Part shown: positions 1 through 9,679 of the stretch, piece after piece
How the letters are laid out: each line of letters starts with the position of its first letter
How positions within the stretch are numbered: the stretch's first letter is position 1
Made by a program: the position numbers and the translations under genes
NCBI RefSeq assembly: GCF_000331535.1
Contig: NZ_AMZN01000056.1
Span: forward strand, 1 to 49,307
From: Fulvivirga imtechensis AK7
Lineage (GTDB): Bacteria; Bacteroidota; Bacteroidia; Cytophagales; Cyclobacteriaceae
DNA length: 49,307 nt
Direction: 5' to 3'
Notes under the pieces: generated by a model
What the model was told of the DNA's origin: nothing
The model's database searches: none
The model's input: the letters and a program-made list of their open reading frames with translations, nothing else

Positions 1-3000
1 CTACGTGCAGGTTCTTTTCTATCAGCTCGCCCAGCTCGTTGTATCTGTTCTCTGCCAGCAGTACTTCGCCCTGACCGGTGCCGTTCTTGAACAGCTCATG
101 GTAGCCTTGCATCAGTCTGCCGGCATGGTCGTAGGTGTAGCGTTTTTTGATGCCATAGGTGTCTGTGTCTTTCTGGTGGCTGGTGTAGGTGGCCAGTGTC
201 CAGCCGGGGAAGTTGTACAGGGTGCTGAAGCGGTCTATGCTTCCGCTATAGTTCTCGGTTACGGTCTGGATCACTCTGTAGCGGTCGTCATAGTAGGTGA
301 CGGTGCTCAGCCAGGTGTTGGTATTATCCAGCACTTTGGTCTTGCTGCCGGTAACCTGCCCTTTTACTCTGTCGAACTCGGTTGCAGGGAAGGTGTAGGT
401 GCCTTGTGGGGTGGTTTGGGAGCCTAGCTGGGTGGGAACACTATAATTGTAGGTGGTGCCAAAATCAGGCAGGTTTTTGAAGGTGTAGTCATCGTAGTAG
501 GTGACGGTGAGGTAGTCGTTGGCGGCTACTCCGGTGGGATAGCTTTGATCGGTGTAGCCGTGGATGGCGGTGCCTCTTTCTTCATAGAAGTCGGTGATGC
601 CGGCTACTTCTGTTCGTATGTCTGCAACTTCCATAGCGCCTTTATCCACTATACCTGTGGCGATGGGTCTGTTGAGATGGTCGTACTTGGTGAAGGTCCA
701 CTCATTTTTGCCTTCTCTCTGGTTGCCATCCTGGGTCAGCACTTGTCTGTCTCTGTTGTCGTAGACCATATATATCCAGTCGGCTCCGGGTACGCGCTTT
801 TCGATCAGGCGGTTGCGGTGGTCGTATTTGTATTGGAAGGCCCAACGGGCTAAGAGCGTAGCGCTGGGCGTATAGGGGAAAGCGGACGGAGTCCCTATTT
901 GCTTTACAGCCTCTGGGGGTAATACAAATCTTAAGCGACCATAATTATCATAGATGTAGTAGGTGTCAGCCCAGGTAGCAGCCGATTCATCGGCCTGAAC
1001 TCTTTTCAGAGTGGTTTGACCCCTTCTTTTTGTGTATTCCCTTGTGGCATGACTTTCTTCATCCACAGTTTCAGTAACAAACAGGCTATTTACCTGATAG
1101 ATCTCTGTAACCACGGGTTCTCCAGCATTGTTTACATCCCAATGGTATACACCATCAGCGGTACTGTTGGAAAAATAGTTAGTTTGTATACCTCGTTCTT
1201 GTGACGTCCCTGCCGTAGCAGCCCAATCGGCACCCGGAGCAAAAGTAGCTTCACTTCTTCCTGTTGAGGAGCGCTCCGGCTGGGTGTAACTAAACGGAAA
1301 ATATGACGAGGCCACGTCAGGAGTCGATTGATAATAATTCCTTTGATCGACTATCGGATTGACATTCAAGGTTCCATCTTGAGTTACGGATGCATAAGGA
1401 AGATATTGTCTTTTAATATTTCCCGTTTCATCATATTCCACAGGAGTAACAAGATCGTTTCCGGAAGGAGCTCCCATTTTTACCACTTCCTGAACAGGCC
1501 TTCCCAGGCCATCGATGTATTGGGTAGCCATTTGCAATTTTTCCGGATCGTTTTCCATATCCAGGTCACTGCCGTAGCCAACACTGGTAGATGGTTGCAA
1601 GAAGTTATAGGTTCTCACAAAGTTTACCTTGGCTGTATTATAACTATATGTTGTAGGGTGATGGTTAATCACCTCTACACCTTCACTGGCCGGACCCCAA
1701 CAGCCATTGCTACTCTTCCCTCTTACAAAGTAAAAGCCTGGTACTGGATCGTTGACCACACTCGGTGATATATCTTCCTTCATACCTTCTTTTGACGTTT
1801 GAATGTAATAGCTCGTAGATGTGTCATTCGTATTATTCTTATACAGACTTACTGAATAGATCGGATCCGCAACCGCTTCGGTGTAGGGTCTGGCTGGCAC
1901 ATCAACTGCATCAAACGTATTTACCTGTAGTGGAACCAATGGTGTTGAACAACCTTGTTTTTCAAAAGCCACATAGTAAGTGGTGTTTGCTTCAATCGGC
2001 CCCTCAGGAAGTTTATTTACCGCTGTTTTCTCTATTAACTCCTGATTTCCGTTATACCACACATAGATGGTCGGCTGAACTTGCGGATTATCCACGCCCA
2101 GTTCCAATTCAGTTCCGGGACACACTGTTCTGGTGCTGGATGCAGGGGTTACAGGCAAGCTCCTCACTGTAAGTTGCAAAGTGTTTGACGCTATCGTATT
2201 ATTACAAACACCAACCGCCTGCGCTCGCCACATGGCGCTTGTATAGACTGAAATGGCAATTGATGTGGCTGTACCTTCAGCCTCCGTGCTCCAATTAGCT
2301 CCGTTGTCAGTAGAGTATTGCCACTTAAGATTGGTTCCCGAAAAGCTGACAACTGATAACGTTACTTCTTCACCTTCACAGATCTCCTGTGTATTCAATG
2401 AAAAAGTACCAACAGCAGGGTCAGGTTTTATTGTCACTGCAAGTTCCTGTGTTTCGTCAGCGGTACATGAAGCATTCTGCACTACAGCTTTGAACAAGGC
2501 ATCCTCAGTAATAGAAATATTCTCCACCGAGCTTAGTGACTCCCAGTCATGAACACCGGATTTTTTATACCATTCGATGCTGTTTCCTACATAGTCGTTT
2601 AATGTCAATGAAAAAGCTTCATTCCTGCAAACTTCAGGGGCACCTGTAGAGATGGATATATAACCGGCTTCACTGGCTTGTTCTTTTGTAATAGTCAGGG
2701 CATCTCCGAATTCTTCACCACAATAAGTACCTTTCACAACAACTCGAAATGCGGTGGTATTGGTTACTGTGAAAGTCTCTTGTTCATTAGGCATGATGTG
2801 ATCATTGGCTGGCTCCCATTGCCCCCACACTCCACTGACCTGCTCTCTTTTCTCCCATCTCTCAAAAGAGCCTGAGTAACTGCTTACGGATAAAGTGACG
2901 GTATTACTTCCTCCGCAAAATACTGCAAGGCCGGAGGTTAATGTCAGATCTCCTGTTGAGGGTCGCAACTCAACCGTTACCGTTGCGGACGCTGATGGCA

Positions 3001-4342
3001 ACGTTTCGTTACAATCATTTTTTACAATAGCCCGATACATTGTTGTTTTTTGTAAGTTGCTATATGAATAGCTTGTTGAGTTGCTCTCCACAGCTAAAAC
3101 CCATCCGGACCATTGTGAAGTGATTTTATCATATTCATTCTTTTGCCATTGAACAATAGTACCCACATGTCCCGATAATGATACCGTGCCGCTACCGCCC
3201 TGACAGACCGTATGGGATGTGCCAACGAATCCGGGAACTGGAGGGTCTTTAATGGACATAGAAATAATATTGGTAGTTTTTTCATTGTTACACAACGGTT
3301 TGGTAACTACTGCCTTATATTCAGTATATTTGGTAATACTGATATTACTTATTGAACTGAGAGGAACCCAATCATGAAACTCTTCTTTTTCATACCAGTT
3401 AACAGTACCATCCTGCCCGGTAATACTCAATGAAAATGTTTCTCCAATACAAACAGGGCCAGTCTTTGAAGCACTAATGGTGCCTGCAACAGCGGGGGAA
3501 GTTTCTGTAATCGTATAAGTGTTGTTACTGGGAACCTGAAGACAAACACCATCATCTGTAATCGCTCGAAAAGCCGTTTCTACAGAAACACCATAACTGA
3601 GGGTTTCCGATCCGCTTCCGGCAGAAGTCCAGCTTCCCCATGTGCCGTTGGACTGGCGCACTCTTTTTTCCCAACGTTTGATTATGCCTTCATAGTTATT
3701 CAATTGAAGGGTGCCGCCTGCAGACTCTCCGGAACAGAAGGATGAACTGCCGGATAGCAGCGAGACGGTACCCCCGTTGGGTACTTCTACGTTCACCGTA
3801 GCTATTGATGATGTGACTGTGCTTCCGCACTTGCTTACAAAAGCCTTGTAACGTGTAACATACTGAACGTTGTTATCAATGAGCGATGTGCTTGTGTTGC
3901 TGATATCCTGCCAACTACCATTGTTTACGGATTTTTGCCATTGAACTACATTTCCATTATAACCACTGAGTGTAATTGTCGCACTGCTACCCTGACAAAC
4001 TGTTGGAGTATTGGCAGTGGCCGTTCCGCCTCCTACAGTTTCAACTGTAACGGGTATATTGCAATAGCCGTTCGGGTCATTTAAATCAGTAAAAGTCACG
4101 GAATGGTTGCCCACCTGTGTCCATGTTACAACAAAATCTCGGACTCCAATTCCCGTAGGAGGATGTGTGCCTCCGCCTGAAAGGCTCCAGCTAAATTTTG
4201 TACTGGAACCTGTATAGGTATAAGTAACTGTGGTGTTGATACATACAACACTCATATTTGAATTGGTAATATTCTGGCATTGAGAATACACAGCATAGGT
4301 ACCGAAACAATAAAAAAGTAGTAGGAAAAAAGCGCTCTTCAT
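1..4342 (-). CDS. Secreted Ig-repeat / DUF6443 YD-repeat protein (partial, C-terminus off the left edge)
   Basis: The frame is open from ATG 4342 to the window edge, giving at least 1447 residues. A signal peptide starts MKSAFFLLLFYCFGTYAVYS. About nine Ig/PKD-like repeats of roughly 90 residues follow (residues 20-890), each with a VCxG-type strand, a W-x-K/Q core and a late Cys. A DUF6443 domain lies near residues 895-1010 (around NFVRTYNFLQPS and YIDGLGRPVQE). YD/RHS-like repeats (YDHLNRPIATG, YDHAGRLMQGY) run to the edge. Proteins of this architecture are large secreted Bacteroidota surface proteins that usually end in an RHS core plus a variable tip, so a toxin or adhesin tip may lie outside the window. 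The start overlaps the upstream stop by one base (TGATG), which implies translational coupling. Function is unknown; family assignment is confident. Confidence 0.9.
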   Translation of the reverse strand, partial: MKSAFFLLLFYCFGTYAVYSQCQNITNSNMSVVCINTTVTYTYTGSSTKFSWSLSGGGTHPPTGIGVRDFVVTWTQVGNHSVTFTDLNDPNGYCNIPVTVETVGGGTATANTPTVCQGSSATITLSGYNGNVVQWQKSVNNGSWQDISNTSTSLIDNNVQYVTRYKAFVSKCGSTVTSSIATVNVEVPNGGTVSLLSGSSSFCSGESAGGTLQLNNYEGIIKRWEKRVRQSNGTWGSWTSAGSGSETLSYGVSVETAFRAITDDGVCLQVPSNNTYTITETSPAVAGTISASKTGPVCIGETFSLSITGQDGTVNWYEKEEFHDWVPLSSISNISITKYTEYKAVVTKPLCNNEKTTNIISMSIKDPPVPGFVGTSHTVCQGGSGTVSLSGHVGTIVQWQKNEYDKITSQWSGWVLAVESNSTSYSYSNLQKTTMYRAIVKNDCNETLPSASATVTVELRPSTGDLTLTSGLAVFCGGSNTVTLSVSSYSGSFERWEKREQVSGVWGQWEPANDHIMPNEQETFTVTNTTAFRVVVKGTYCGEEFGDALTITKEQASEAGYISISTGAPEVCRNEAFSLTLNDYVGNSIEWYKKSGVHDWESLSSVENISITEDALFKAVVQNASCTADETQELAVTIKPDPAVGTFSLNTQEICEGEEVTLSVVSFSGTNLKWQYSTDNGANWSTEAEGTATSIAISVYTSAMWRAQAVGVCNNTIASNTLQLTVRSLPVTPASSTRTVCPGTELELGVDNPQVQPTIYVWYNGNQELIEKTAVNKLPEGPIEANTTYYVAFEKQGCSTPLVPLQVNTFDAVDVPARPYTEAVADPIYSVSLYKNNTNDTSTSYYIQTSKEGMKEDISPSVVNDPVPGFYFVRGKSSNGCWGPASEGVEVINHHPTTYSYNTAKVNFVRTYNFLQPSTSVGYGSDLDMENDPEKLQMATQYIDGLGRPVQEVVKMGAPSGNDLVTPVEYDETGNIKRQYLPYASVTQDGTLNVNPIVDQRNYYQSTPDVASSYFPFSYTQPERSSTGRSEATFAPGADWAATAGTSQERGIQTNYFSNSTADGVYHWDVNNAGEPVVTEIYQVNSLFVTETVDEESHATREYTKRRGQTTLKRVQADESAATWADTYYIYDNYGRLRFVLPPEAVKQIGTPSAFPYTPSATLLARWAFQYKYDHRNRLIEKRVPGADWIYMVYDNRDRQVLTQDGNQREGKNEWTFTKYDHLNRPIATGIVDKGAMEVADIRTEVAGITDFYEERGTAIHGYTDQSYPTGVAANDYLTVTYYDDYTFKNLPDFGTTYNYSVPTQLGSQTTPQGTYTFPATEFDRVKGQVTGSKTKVLDNTNTWLSTVTYYDDRYRVIQTVTENYSGSIDRFSTLYNFPGWTLATYTSHQKDTDTYGIKKRYTYDHAGRLMQGYHELFKNGTGQGEVLLAENRYNELGELIEKNLHV

Positions 4343-7300
4343 CAGTTGCTCTGGCTATATTGGTATTTGTATTTCTTCAGTATATTTCCCTGATCATCTT
4401 TGATCTCAAGGACGCGGCCCAGATCATCATAGTCATAGTAGCTGGTGACATTATTTGAATCTGTAATGGTGGATACGCCAACACCAAGATCATAGGAGTA
4501 AGTGGTCATTTCAGCACCTTCCGGATAAACACGAATCTCATCAATACGGGTACCTGATGTAGCTATTGTTGGTGTATAATCGAGTTCACCACTGAATACC
4601 CAATGATCGGTATCCCAGTACCAGTAACTCATTTTTAGTTGCTCTCCCTGAGGTTGGTCTTCGACTGGAATCGTAAAGCTTCCTGAATCATGGTATTTAT
4701 CTCCTGTTCTTGCATTACCTTCAATTCCGGCTTCTTCAAAGCCATTGAAATAAATGTTTGTGGCCCCCGCCCCTGAAGCAAATGCAACCAGCTTTGTATC
4801 ATTGTATCCCCAGATAAATGAGCGTTTGACGCCATCCGCACTTACAATTTCCTTTGGGTTGTTTGAAGTGTCGTAATAAAACAATTCCGTATCCAGAGCA
4901 TAGCTGATTTTATCAACCTGAGCAGGATCATGAGCAGGAAGAGGGCGCTCGGTATTATTCTCATACCTGTAAATCGCCATCTGCTGCCCCAGATCGTTAT
5001 AGGTAATGATATTACCTGAAGATTGGACACCGTTCAGGCTTTTCTCTACCTTAACAGGAGAAGATACAATATGCTTTGCTTTAAGTGTCGCGAAATTCTC
5101 AATGTCATTAAAGTCATCCGGGTATCTTATCCTTTGCTCTTCAATCACCTGTCCGGCTCCATCCAATATACGCTTGGAGGTAAGCAATCCATGGGTTTCA
5201 TTATCATAGGTATACTCTTCCCTGGTAACGACAGGATTCAATCCATTTTCATCGTATACCTTTTGCGTAATGGACGTAAGGTAATGCCAGTAACCTATGT
5301 TCTTGTATTCCAATACATCCAGGTGATCCAGCGCTGAGGGAATGGTAACATGATCTCCGGGATTCATTCCGTTACACGGGTGGCTCCAGGTAGCAACCAA
5401 TTCCGTATTGCTTCCTTCTGCAATGCAAACCCATCCCAGGTACGAGAGACTGTATTTATGTTCATGACTAACAGTGCAGTCATGGTAGCTGATCACTTTA
5501 TTTACATCGGCCTCACCACATAGATAGATAGACTCAGGAGGACATGTAGGCTGGTAAAGCTTGCGGACAACCAGGGCAGGTACTTCTCTTTCATTTCTGG
5601 TATCGGTGGTATATTCATTTTGTACGTCTCTCACTAAAATGGAATTTCCCCTGGCATCGGTTTTATACGTCTTAACTCCTTTTTTTAAGCCATTATTCCA
5701 GCCAAAATTGGTATTGGGAGCCCCAACGATAGGTTCTCCCCAAACAATCAGACCGGGGGTATCAAAATGGATATTAAATTCATGTTCCTCGGCTCCGTTG
5801 AACCCGCTCTCGCCCTGGGTGATCACCACATGGCGGTAATAAATATTATTGCCTGAGGTAGGGTAAAGATTAACCAGGCTGTTGGAATACAAAGTAAGAT
5901 AGGTACAGCTTACGTACTTATTACAAATAGGAACTGGCGGATTGTAGGAGTTGTCGTAACATATGAGTTTGTTGGTCTCAGATTTAAAGTAGTTAGGGGT
6001 ACCACTTATCTCCCCGGATGACTCTAAAGAAGATAATCTGCCGTAGTGATACTTCTTCACTTGACCTTTTCCAGTAACAGGATCTACATTCCTTGCCTCC
6101 GCAATTCTTAACCCTCCTGTTACTACATTAGCTGGTTTTTTCCTTATTTTCTCAGGATAGTAGTCAAAGCTTGCACTGCCAGTTATTCCTCCTCGGCCTA
6201 CTTCCAGAGCACATTTATAAAGATGATCGGCTGTAAGATTGAGATAGTAGCTTTGGCTTCCATCCGGAGTTAACGCTTGCCGGAAGACCTCGGAATTCGT
6301 CGTCAGGTCAGTAACTACCATAACTGCTTTATCGTGGGTCTCGTCAAGCATGTGCCCTTCCTCCATTGAAGCAGTGAGCAATATCTTTACCTCCTGATTT
6401 TGCACATTATATATTTCCAGCTCATCAGATCCTGTGAAAGGCCAGGAAGCCTGTCCCTGGGCGGTCAACGCCGCTGAACTTTTTGTCGGGTAAATTTCTT
6501 CATTTCCCCAGAACGTATTCGGTTCATAAACAAACTCGGAAGTACCGCCTGTCGGATAAATAATTTTCTTCAAAATTCCTTTGTCCGCATATTGTGGGTG
6601 GGGTTCCCGGTCAGCAGTAAGTCCTTCAAAAACTCTTCTGCCAAATACGTCCGTGATCTTTTCATCTCCTGCAACCAGGTATTCATTTTCCACACCATTA
6701 AAATAGCCCCAATGGTCGCGGGCATAGGATAGCCTGGGGGGCAGGGCATTTATATCTTCATATGTAAACTGGTATTTCTCGCCGAAGAGAATGCCTGCAT
6801 CATCAGATTTCACAATGGATTCTAAAAACATTCTGTGTTTCCATTGCTCTTCGGTAAGTGTATTGGCAAAATTATTTTGGCTGTTAGAGAAAACGTATGA
6901 AAAGCTGAATTTCGAGGATTCTCCATCCGGTTGTACCACCTGTATTTCGTTAAGTTTGTAATCATGCACGTCCAACCTGTCCTTTGCTGCCAGGAAATTA
7001 ACTTCACCAAAATTCTCGGACCAAATCCTGCTAAGTATCGATACCCCCAAATTAATTTTATTTACACATGTTTTTATGGGAGGTGATTGCGGACATGTTA
7101 CTCCCTCACAATTACCTTCTTCAGAAGAGAATTTTGCTATTGTTTGTGAAACACCCGCTGCATAGACGTAAAAATCGTTGGTATATTCAAAATGAATAAC
7201 ATCTCCTAAAGGGTGTTCAATACTTGTCAGATACCACGCTGTTTCGCTGAAAAAGCTGTAATCCTTTCCACATCCAGAACCGGCATTGTAAGTCTTTGAA

Positions 7301-7953
7301 GTTTCAGTTGCTCCATTATTACCAAATGTATAGATCACACCATCAGGCGTTGTGATCTTAAAATACCCAACGCCGGGAGCCGTTGGTGTAAAAATCCGCT
7401 CGATCAGAAAATTCTGAAACGGCATCAGTACAGGTCTGCCATCACGATCAAAAACAAATTTACCAGTGAATCCAAGGAAATTAAATGTAAACAGGTCCGG
7501 TTGTGCATCAAATGTGGGATTATCGGCCTCAGCTTCTATGTACTCTATTGCCTCAGGTTCGGATAAGCTAATGTCTTCAGGGTACTCACGATGGTATTTT
7601 CTATCATCAGGTTCATCCCGAATAATGCGCGTAATCACCCCTCCTGCATTCAAGGACCATCCCAAACCTACCAAAGATGAAACTTGATCAATTTTAATCC
7701 CATTTGAATTATAACTCATAGAAATTGGCACCGAAAGATTCTTGGTTTTATAGGTATATAGAGGTATGTCTATATTGGGTGTTCCAGTGGCCAATCCTAC
7801 AGGTACTAATCCATATTTACCCAACTCGCTAGCGGTAGGTGACGGGGGTAAAAAATCTTTATAACCTACGTTACTTTCATAGGTGTCCTGGGCATGAACA
7901 ATAGACCCTAAAGAGGAAAGTATTAAAGCAGCAACTATAAATTTGCGGAACAT
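4342..7953 (-). CDS. Secreted YD/RHS-like repeat protein
   Basis: This protein has 1203 residues from ATG 7953, which begins a clean signal peptide (MFRKFIVAALILSSLGSIVH, cleaved near AHA-Q). An in-frame TTG four codons upstream is possible but less likely. Residues about 30-250 carry the conserved Bacteroidota start of YD-repeat proteins: PTASELGKYGLVPVGLATGT, then SYNSNGIKIDQVSSLVGLGW and a GGVITRIIRDE segment. The C-terminal third has YD-like motifs (YSYDLGVGV, YYDYDDLGRVLEIKDDQGN). It has no DUF6443 domain and no RHS core. It lies just upstream of the DUF6443 protein with a one-base stop/start overlap, so the two are probably made and exported together. It ends right after its last YD motif, as if the pair were two halves of a larger assembly; that is inference. 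Confidence 0.87.
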   Translation of the reverse strand: MFRKFIVAALILSSLGSIVHAQDTYESNVGYKDFLPPSPTASELGKYGLVPVGLATGTPNIDIPLYTYKTKNLSVPISMSYNSNGIKIDQVSSLVGLGWSLNAGGVITRIIRDEPDDRKYHREYPEDISLSEPEAIEYIEAEADNPTFDAQPDLFTFNFLGFTGKFVFDRDGRPVLMPFQNFLIERIFTPTAPGVGYFKITTPDGVIYTFGNNGATETSKTYNAGSGCGKDYSFFSETAWYLTSIEHPLGDVIHFEYTNDFYVYAAGVSQTIAKFSSEEGNCEGVTCPQSPPIKTCVNKINLGVSILSRIWSENFGEVNFLAAKDRLDVHDYKLNEIQVVQPDGESSKFSFSYVFSNSQNNFANTLTEEQWKHRMFLESIVKSDDAGILFGEKYQFTYEDINALPPRLSYARDHWGYFNGVENEYLVAGDEKITDVFGRRVFEGLTADREPHPQYADKGILKKIIYPTGGTSEFVYEPNTFWGNEEIYPTKSSAALTAQGQASWPFTGSDELEIYNVQNQEVKILLTASMEEGHMLDETHDKAVMVVTDLTTNSEVFRQALTPDGSQSYYLNLTADHLYKCALEVGRGGITGSASFDYYPEKIRKKPANVVTGGLRIAEARNVDPVTGKGQVKKYHYGRLSSLESSGEISGTPNYFKSETNKLICYDNSYNPPVPICNKYVSCTYLTLYSNSLVNLYPTSGNNIYYRHVVITQGESGFNGAEEHEFNIHFDTPGLIVWGEPIVGAPNTNFGWNNGLKKGVKTYKTDARGNSILVRDVQNEYTTDTRNEREVPALVVRKLYQPTCPPESIYLCGEADVNKVISYHDCTVSHEHKYSLSYLGWVCIAEGSNTELVATWSHPCNGMNPGDHVTIPSALDHLDVLEYKNIGYWHYLTSITQKVYDENGLNPVVTREEYTYDNETHGLLTSKRILDGAGQVIEEQRIRYPDDFNDIENFATLKAKHIVSSPVKVEKSLNGVQSSGNIITYNDLGQQMAIYRYENNTERPLPAHDPAQVDKISYALDTELFYYDTSNNPKEIVSADGVKRSFIWGYNDTKLVAFASGAGATNIYFNGFEEAGIEGNARTGDKYHDSGSFTIPVEDQPQGEQLKMSYWYWDTDHWVFSGELDYTPTIATSGTRIDEIRVYPEGAEMTTYSYDLGVGVSTITDSNNVTSYYDYDDLGRVLEIKDDQGNILKKYKYQYSQSN

Positions 7954-8070
7954 GTTAATAAACAAATATTTAAAATATTAATAATAATATTTTTGCAAGG
8001 TAATATTATTTATTTTTTTATTCAAATGTCACACAAAATATTTTTGTAGCAATAAATCTCTATTGGGAGC

Positions 8071-8106
8071 AAAAAAAATACCCCGAGAACTTACATCCCC
8101 GGGGCA
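8071..8106 (-). terminator. Rho-independent terminator after hsp20
   Basis: On the minus strand an 8-bp stem ATGCCCCG / CGGGGTAT (one G-T pair) with a 14-nt loop is followed by eight T. It starts 24 nt after the Hsp20 stop codon and ends the 9241-8131 transcript before the YD-repeat genes. Confidence 0.85.
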
Positions 8107-8130
8107 TCTGTTTTTCAGTAATATCTGAGC

Positions 8131-8574
8131 CTACGAAATATCTATCTGCCTCCTGTTATCTTTCATTGCCTCCTCTTTCTTGGGTATATGGATAGTCAAT
8201 ATACCTTCGGAACAACTGGCGGATATTTCATCGCTGTTGATATGCTCCGGTAGTATAAAGGACCTGCTGAAGTAGGAGCATGTGAATTCATTTCTGATAA
8301 AAGATCTCTCCTGATTTTCTGTGTTTCTCTTTTCCGACTCACCGGAAATGGTGAGTATATTATCTTCTACCTCCAGTTTGTAGTCTTCCTTGCACATGCC
8401 AGGAGCCGCGAGCTCCAGTATGTATTCTTGTTTATTTTCTACTACATTAACTGCAGGTATATCGGATCTTTCCCTGATAGGATAATCTTCCAGGACGTCA
8501 CGATTGGTGAAGCCGTCCCAGAAGCCTTCATTAAAATCTTGCCTTTTTCTGCGCTGATCTAATCCGTACAACAT
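8131..8574 (-). CDS. Hsp20/alpha-crystallin small heat-shock protein
   Basis: This is a 147-residue small heat-shock protein, an ATP-independent holdase. The alpha-crystallin domain spans about residues 38-138 (IPAVNVVENKQEYILELAAPGM to the C-terminal strand). The usual hydrophobic strands, a SFILPEHINSDEISASCSEG segment and the terminal I-x-I tail motif (IHIPK) are visible. Length is typical for bacterial Hsp20. It is the last gene of a probable three-gene unit: 39 bp separate it from the HepT-like gene and a strong terminator follows. No CIRCE or other heat-shock operator is visible upstream. Confidence 0.93.
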   Translation of the reverse strand: MLYGLDQRRKRQDFNEGFWDGFTNRDVLEDYPIRERSDIPAVNVVENKQEYILELAAPGMCKEDYKLEVEDNILTISGESEKRNTENQERSFIRNEFTCSYFSRSFILPEHINSDEISASCSEGILTIHIPKKEEAMKDNRRQIDIS

Positions 8575-8613
8575 AATTCTATGAGTTTATGGTTATCAAT
8601 AGTTACTTAAAAG

Positions 8614-9039
8614 TTAGTGTTTTTGCTTTTCTTTTAACTGACTTTCCCTGAGTTCGTTTCCTTCATGCAGGTCATCCTCAACTTCCGGATCCCGAGCAAG
8701 CTCTGCAGAGGCTTCCATTGCCTGTTCGCGGATCAATGTCAGGTCTTCAGTAATTACGTTCCACAACTGCTGATTATCCACTTCCGCTTCGACATTATAT
8801 CGTGCATTTCTAAATCCGCTGAGTATATCGGTGTCGAAATTAAGGTCCGGCATGTCGTCAGCGTCATTGGCCAACTCAAAAGCAGCCTGGCCTATCATCT
8901 GCAAGTTTGTATAGATCTCCTCCTTTACCTGCTCCTCTTCGGTAAACTGCTGATAATTGAGGTCCTGAGCCAGCTCCTGTACCTCTTCAATTCCTTTTAT
9001 AATATTGTTTAGATGTAGTTGTTGTTCTTCTCGTGTCAT
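8614..9039 (-). CDS. HepT-like (DUF86) protein with lost catalytic motif
   Basis: This acidic helical protein of 141 residues aligns by eye along its whole core with HepT/DUF86 toxins: LHLNNIIKGIEEVQEL, then NLQMIGQAAFELAN, then the helix RNARYN-VE-AEVD-NQQLW and an EDLTLIREQ end. Active HepT RNases carry R-x4-H-x-Y; the aligned stretch here reads R-x4-N-x-E, so both the catalytic His and the Tyr that MNT antitoxins AMPylate are absent. No MNT-type nucleotidyltransferase lies next to it. It sits 31 bp after a lipoprotein gene and 39 bp before hsp20, so I infer a domesticated, non-RNase role, perhaps linked to stress. The tail from about residue 112 is Glu/Lys-rich. Fold call moderately sure; function unknown. 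Confidence 0.75.
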   Translation of the reverse strand: MTREEQQLHLNNIIKGIEEVQELAQDLNYQQFTEEEQVKEEIYTNLQMIGQAAFELANDADDMPDLNFDTDILSGFRNARYNVEAEVDNQQLWNVITEDLTLIREQAMEASAELARDPEVEDDLHEGNELRESQLKEKQKH

Positions 9040-9070
9040 CGTTATTTAGGTTCAGTTATGTTAAATAATA

Positions 9071-9241
9071 TCATTGTTTGTCTGGCGCTACTCTGAATTT
9101 TCCTTCTCCCTCCCCTTTACCTTCCCGGGGGTCAGTTGTATCATTTTTTATCGCTTCTTTATCCTCCACGGTATCCTGTTTAGGTTCGCATGACGCCAGC
9201 ATGATAAAAACTGCGATAAAAGCACTAAGTATATATTTCAT
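9071..9241 (-). CDS. Small predicted lipoprotein, 56 residues
   Basis: ATG 9241 to TGA 9071 encodes MKYILSAFIAVFIMLASC followed by a charged, Gly/Lys/Glu-rich tail that ends RVAPDKQ. The MLASC box is a good lipobox, with Cys18 as the expected lipidated residue, so the mature peptide is only about 39 residues and probably sits in the outer membrane or periplasm. It is the first gene of the lipoprotein / HepT-like / hsp20 cluster (31-bp gap). No family recognised. The gene is short, but signal peptide, lipobox and operon position all agree. Confidence 0.7.
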   Translation of the reverse strand: MKYILSAFIAVFIMLASCEPKQDTVEDKEAIKNDTTDPREGKGEGEGKFRVAPDKQ

Positions 9242-9423
9242 AGTTTTTTCATTTGTTGATCTACCATATAAAACGAAATTTTCATGCCAGCTTGATAACC
9301 GTTATTTATTCGAAATTAGGGTGATTTATTGGAAAAATGCTGTGTAAATGGGTCTACATGTGAGATGTTTCTTGTCTCTGGTTTGCTGATCCTTCAGCTT
9401 CTGCCACGGATCAGGGGGATCAT

Positions 9424-9468
9424 GAATATTTTCTCCGTTGCTCTTCGAAAATTCCAGTATGACGTGGT
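9424..9468 (-). repeat. Interspersed repeat, copy 1
   Basis: Read on minus, this segment resembles 10771-10814 on plus: both start ccacgtcat, pass an AT-rich aatttt block and end aacggagaaaatattc (16 identical bases). The two copies lie in opposite orientation about 1.3 kb apart. Confidence 0.6.
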
Positions 9469-9474
9469 GGTTTA

Positions 9475-9514
9475 TGATTTCTGTTCCTCCTGTGTGATTT
9501 CTGTTCCTCCTGTG
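9475..9514 (+). repeat. 20-bp perfect tandem duplication
   Basis: The unit tgatttctgttcctcctgtg occurs twice back to back (9475-9494 and 9495-9514) with no mismatch. Confidence 0.95.
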
Positions 9515-9556
9515 CTTCCTCAGTGGTTAATGATGGCACCCCCCACTGGCTGGGAA

Positions 9557-9679
9557 GTTACTTCCGTGACATGCCATGCAGCAAGTCAGCAGGTATATAT
9601 ATTCAGGTATAGATTATACATTAAGAACAAAACTAAAGTAAGTCGGAGAATAGAAAAGTGGGCAAAGCACGGAAGTAAC
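9557..9679. repeat. Inverted 12-mers bounding a possible small element
   Basis: gttacttccgtg at 9557-9568 has its exact reverse complement at 9668-9679. Weaker similarity continues on both sides, as in the ends of a decayed non-coding element. No protein is encoded between them. Confidence 0.45.

Noticed and set aside
5006-5337. Plus-strand frames inside the YD-repeat genes
   Set aside because: They are shadows opposite long minus-strand genes with clear domains and lack any family resemblance.
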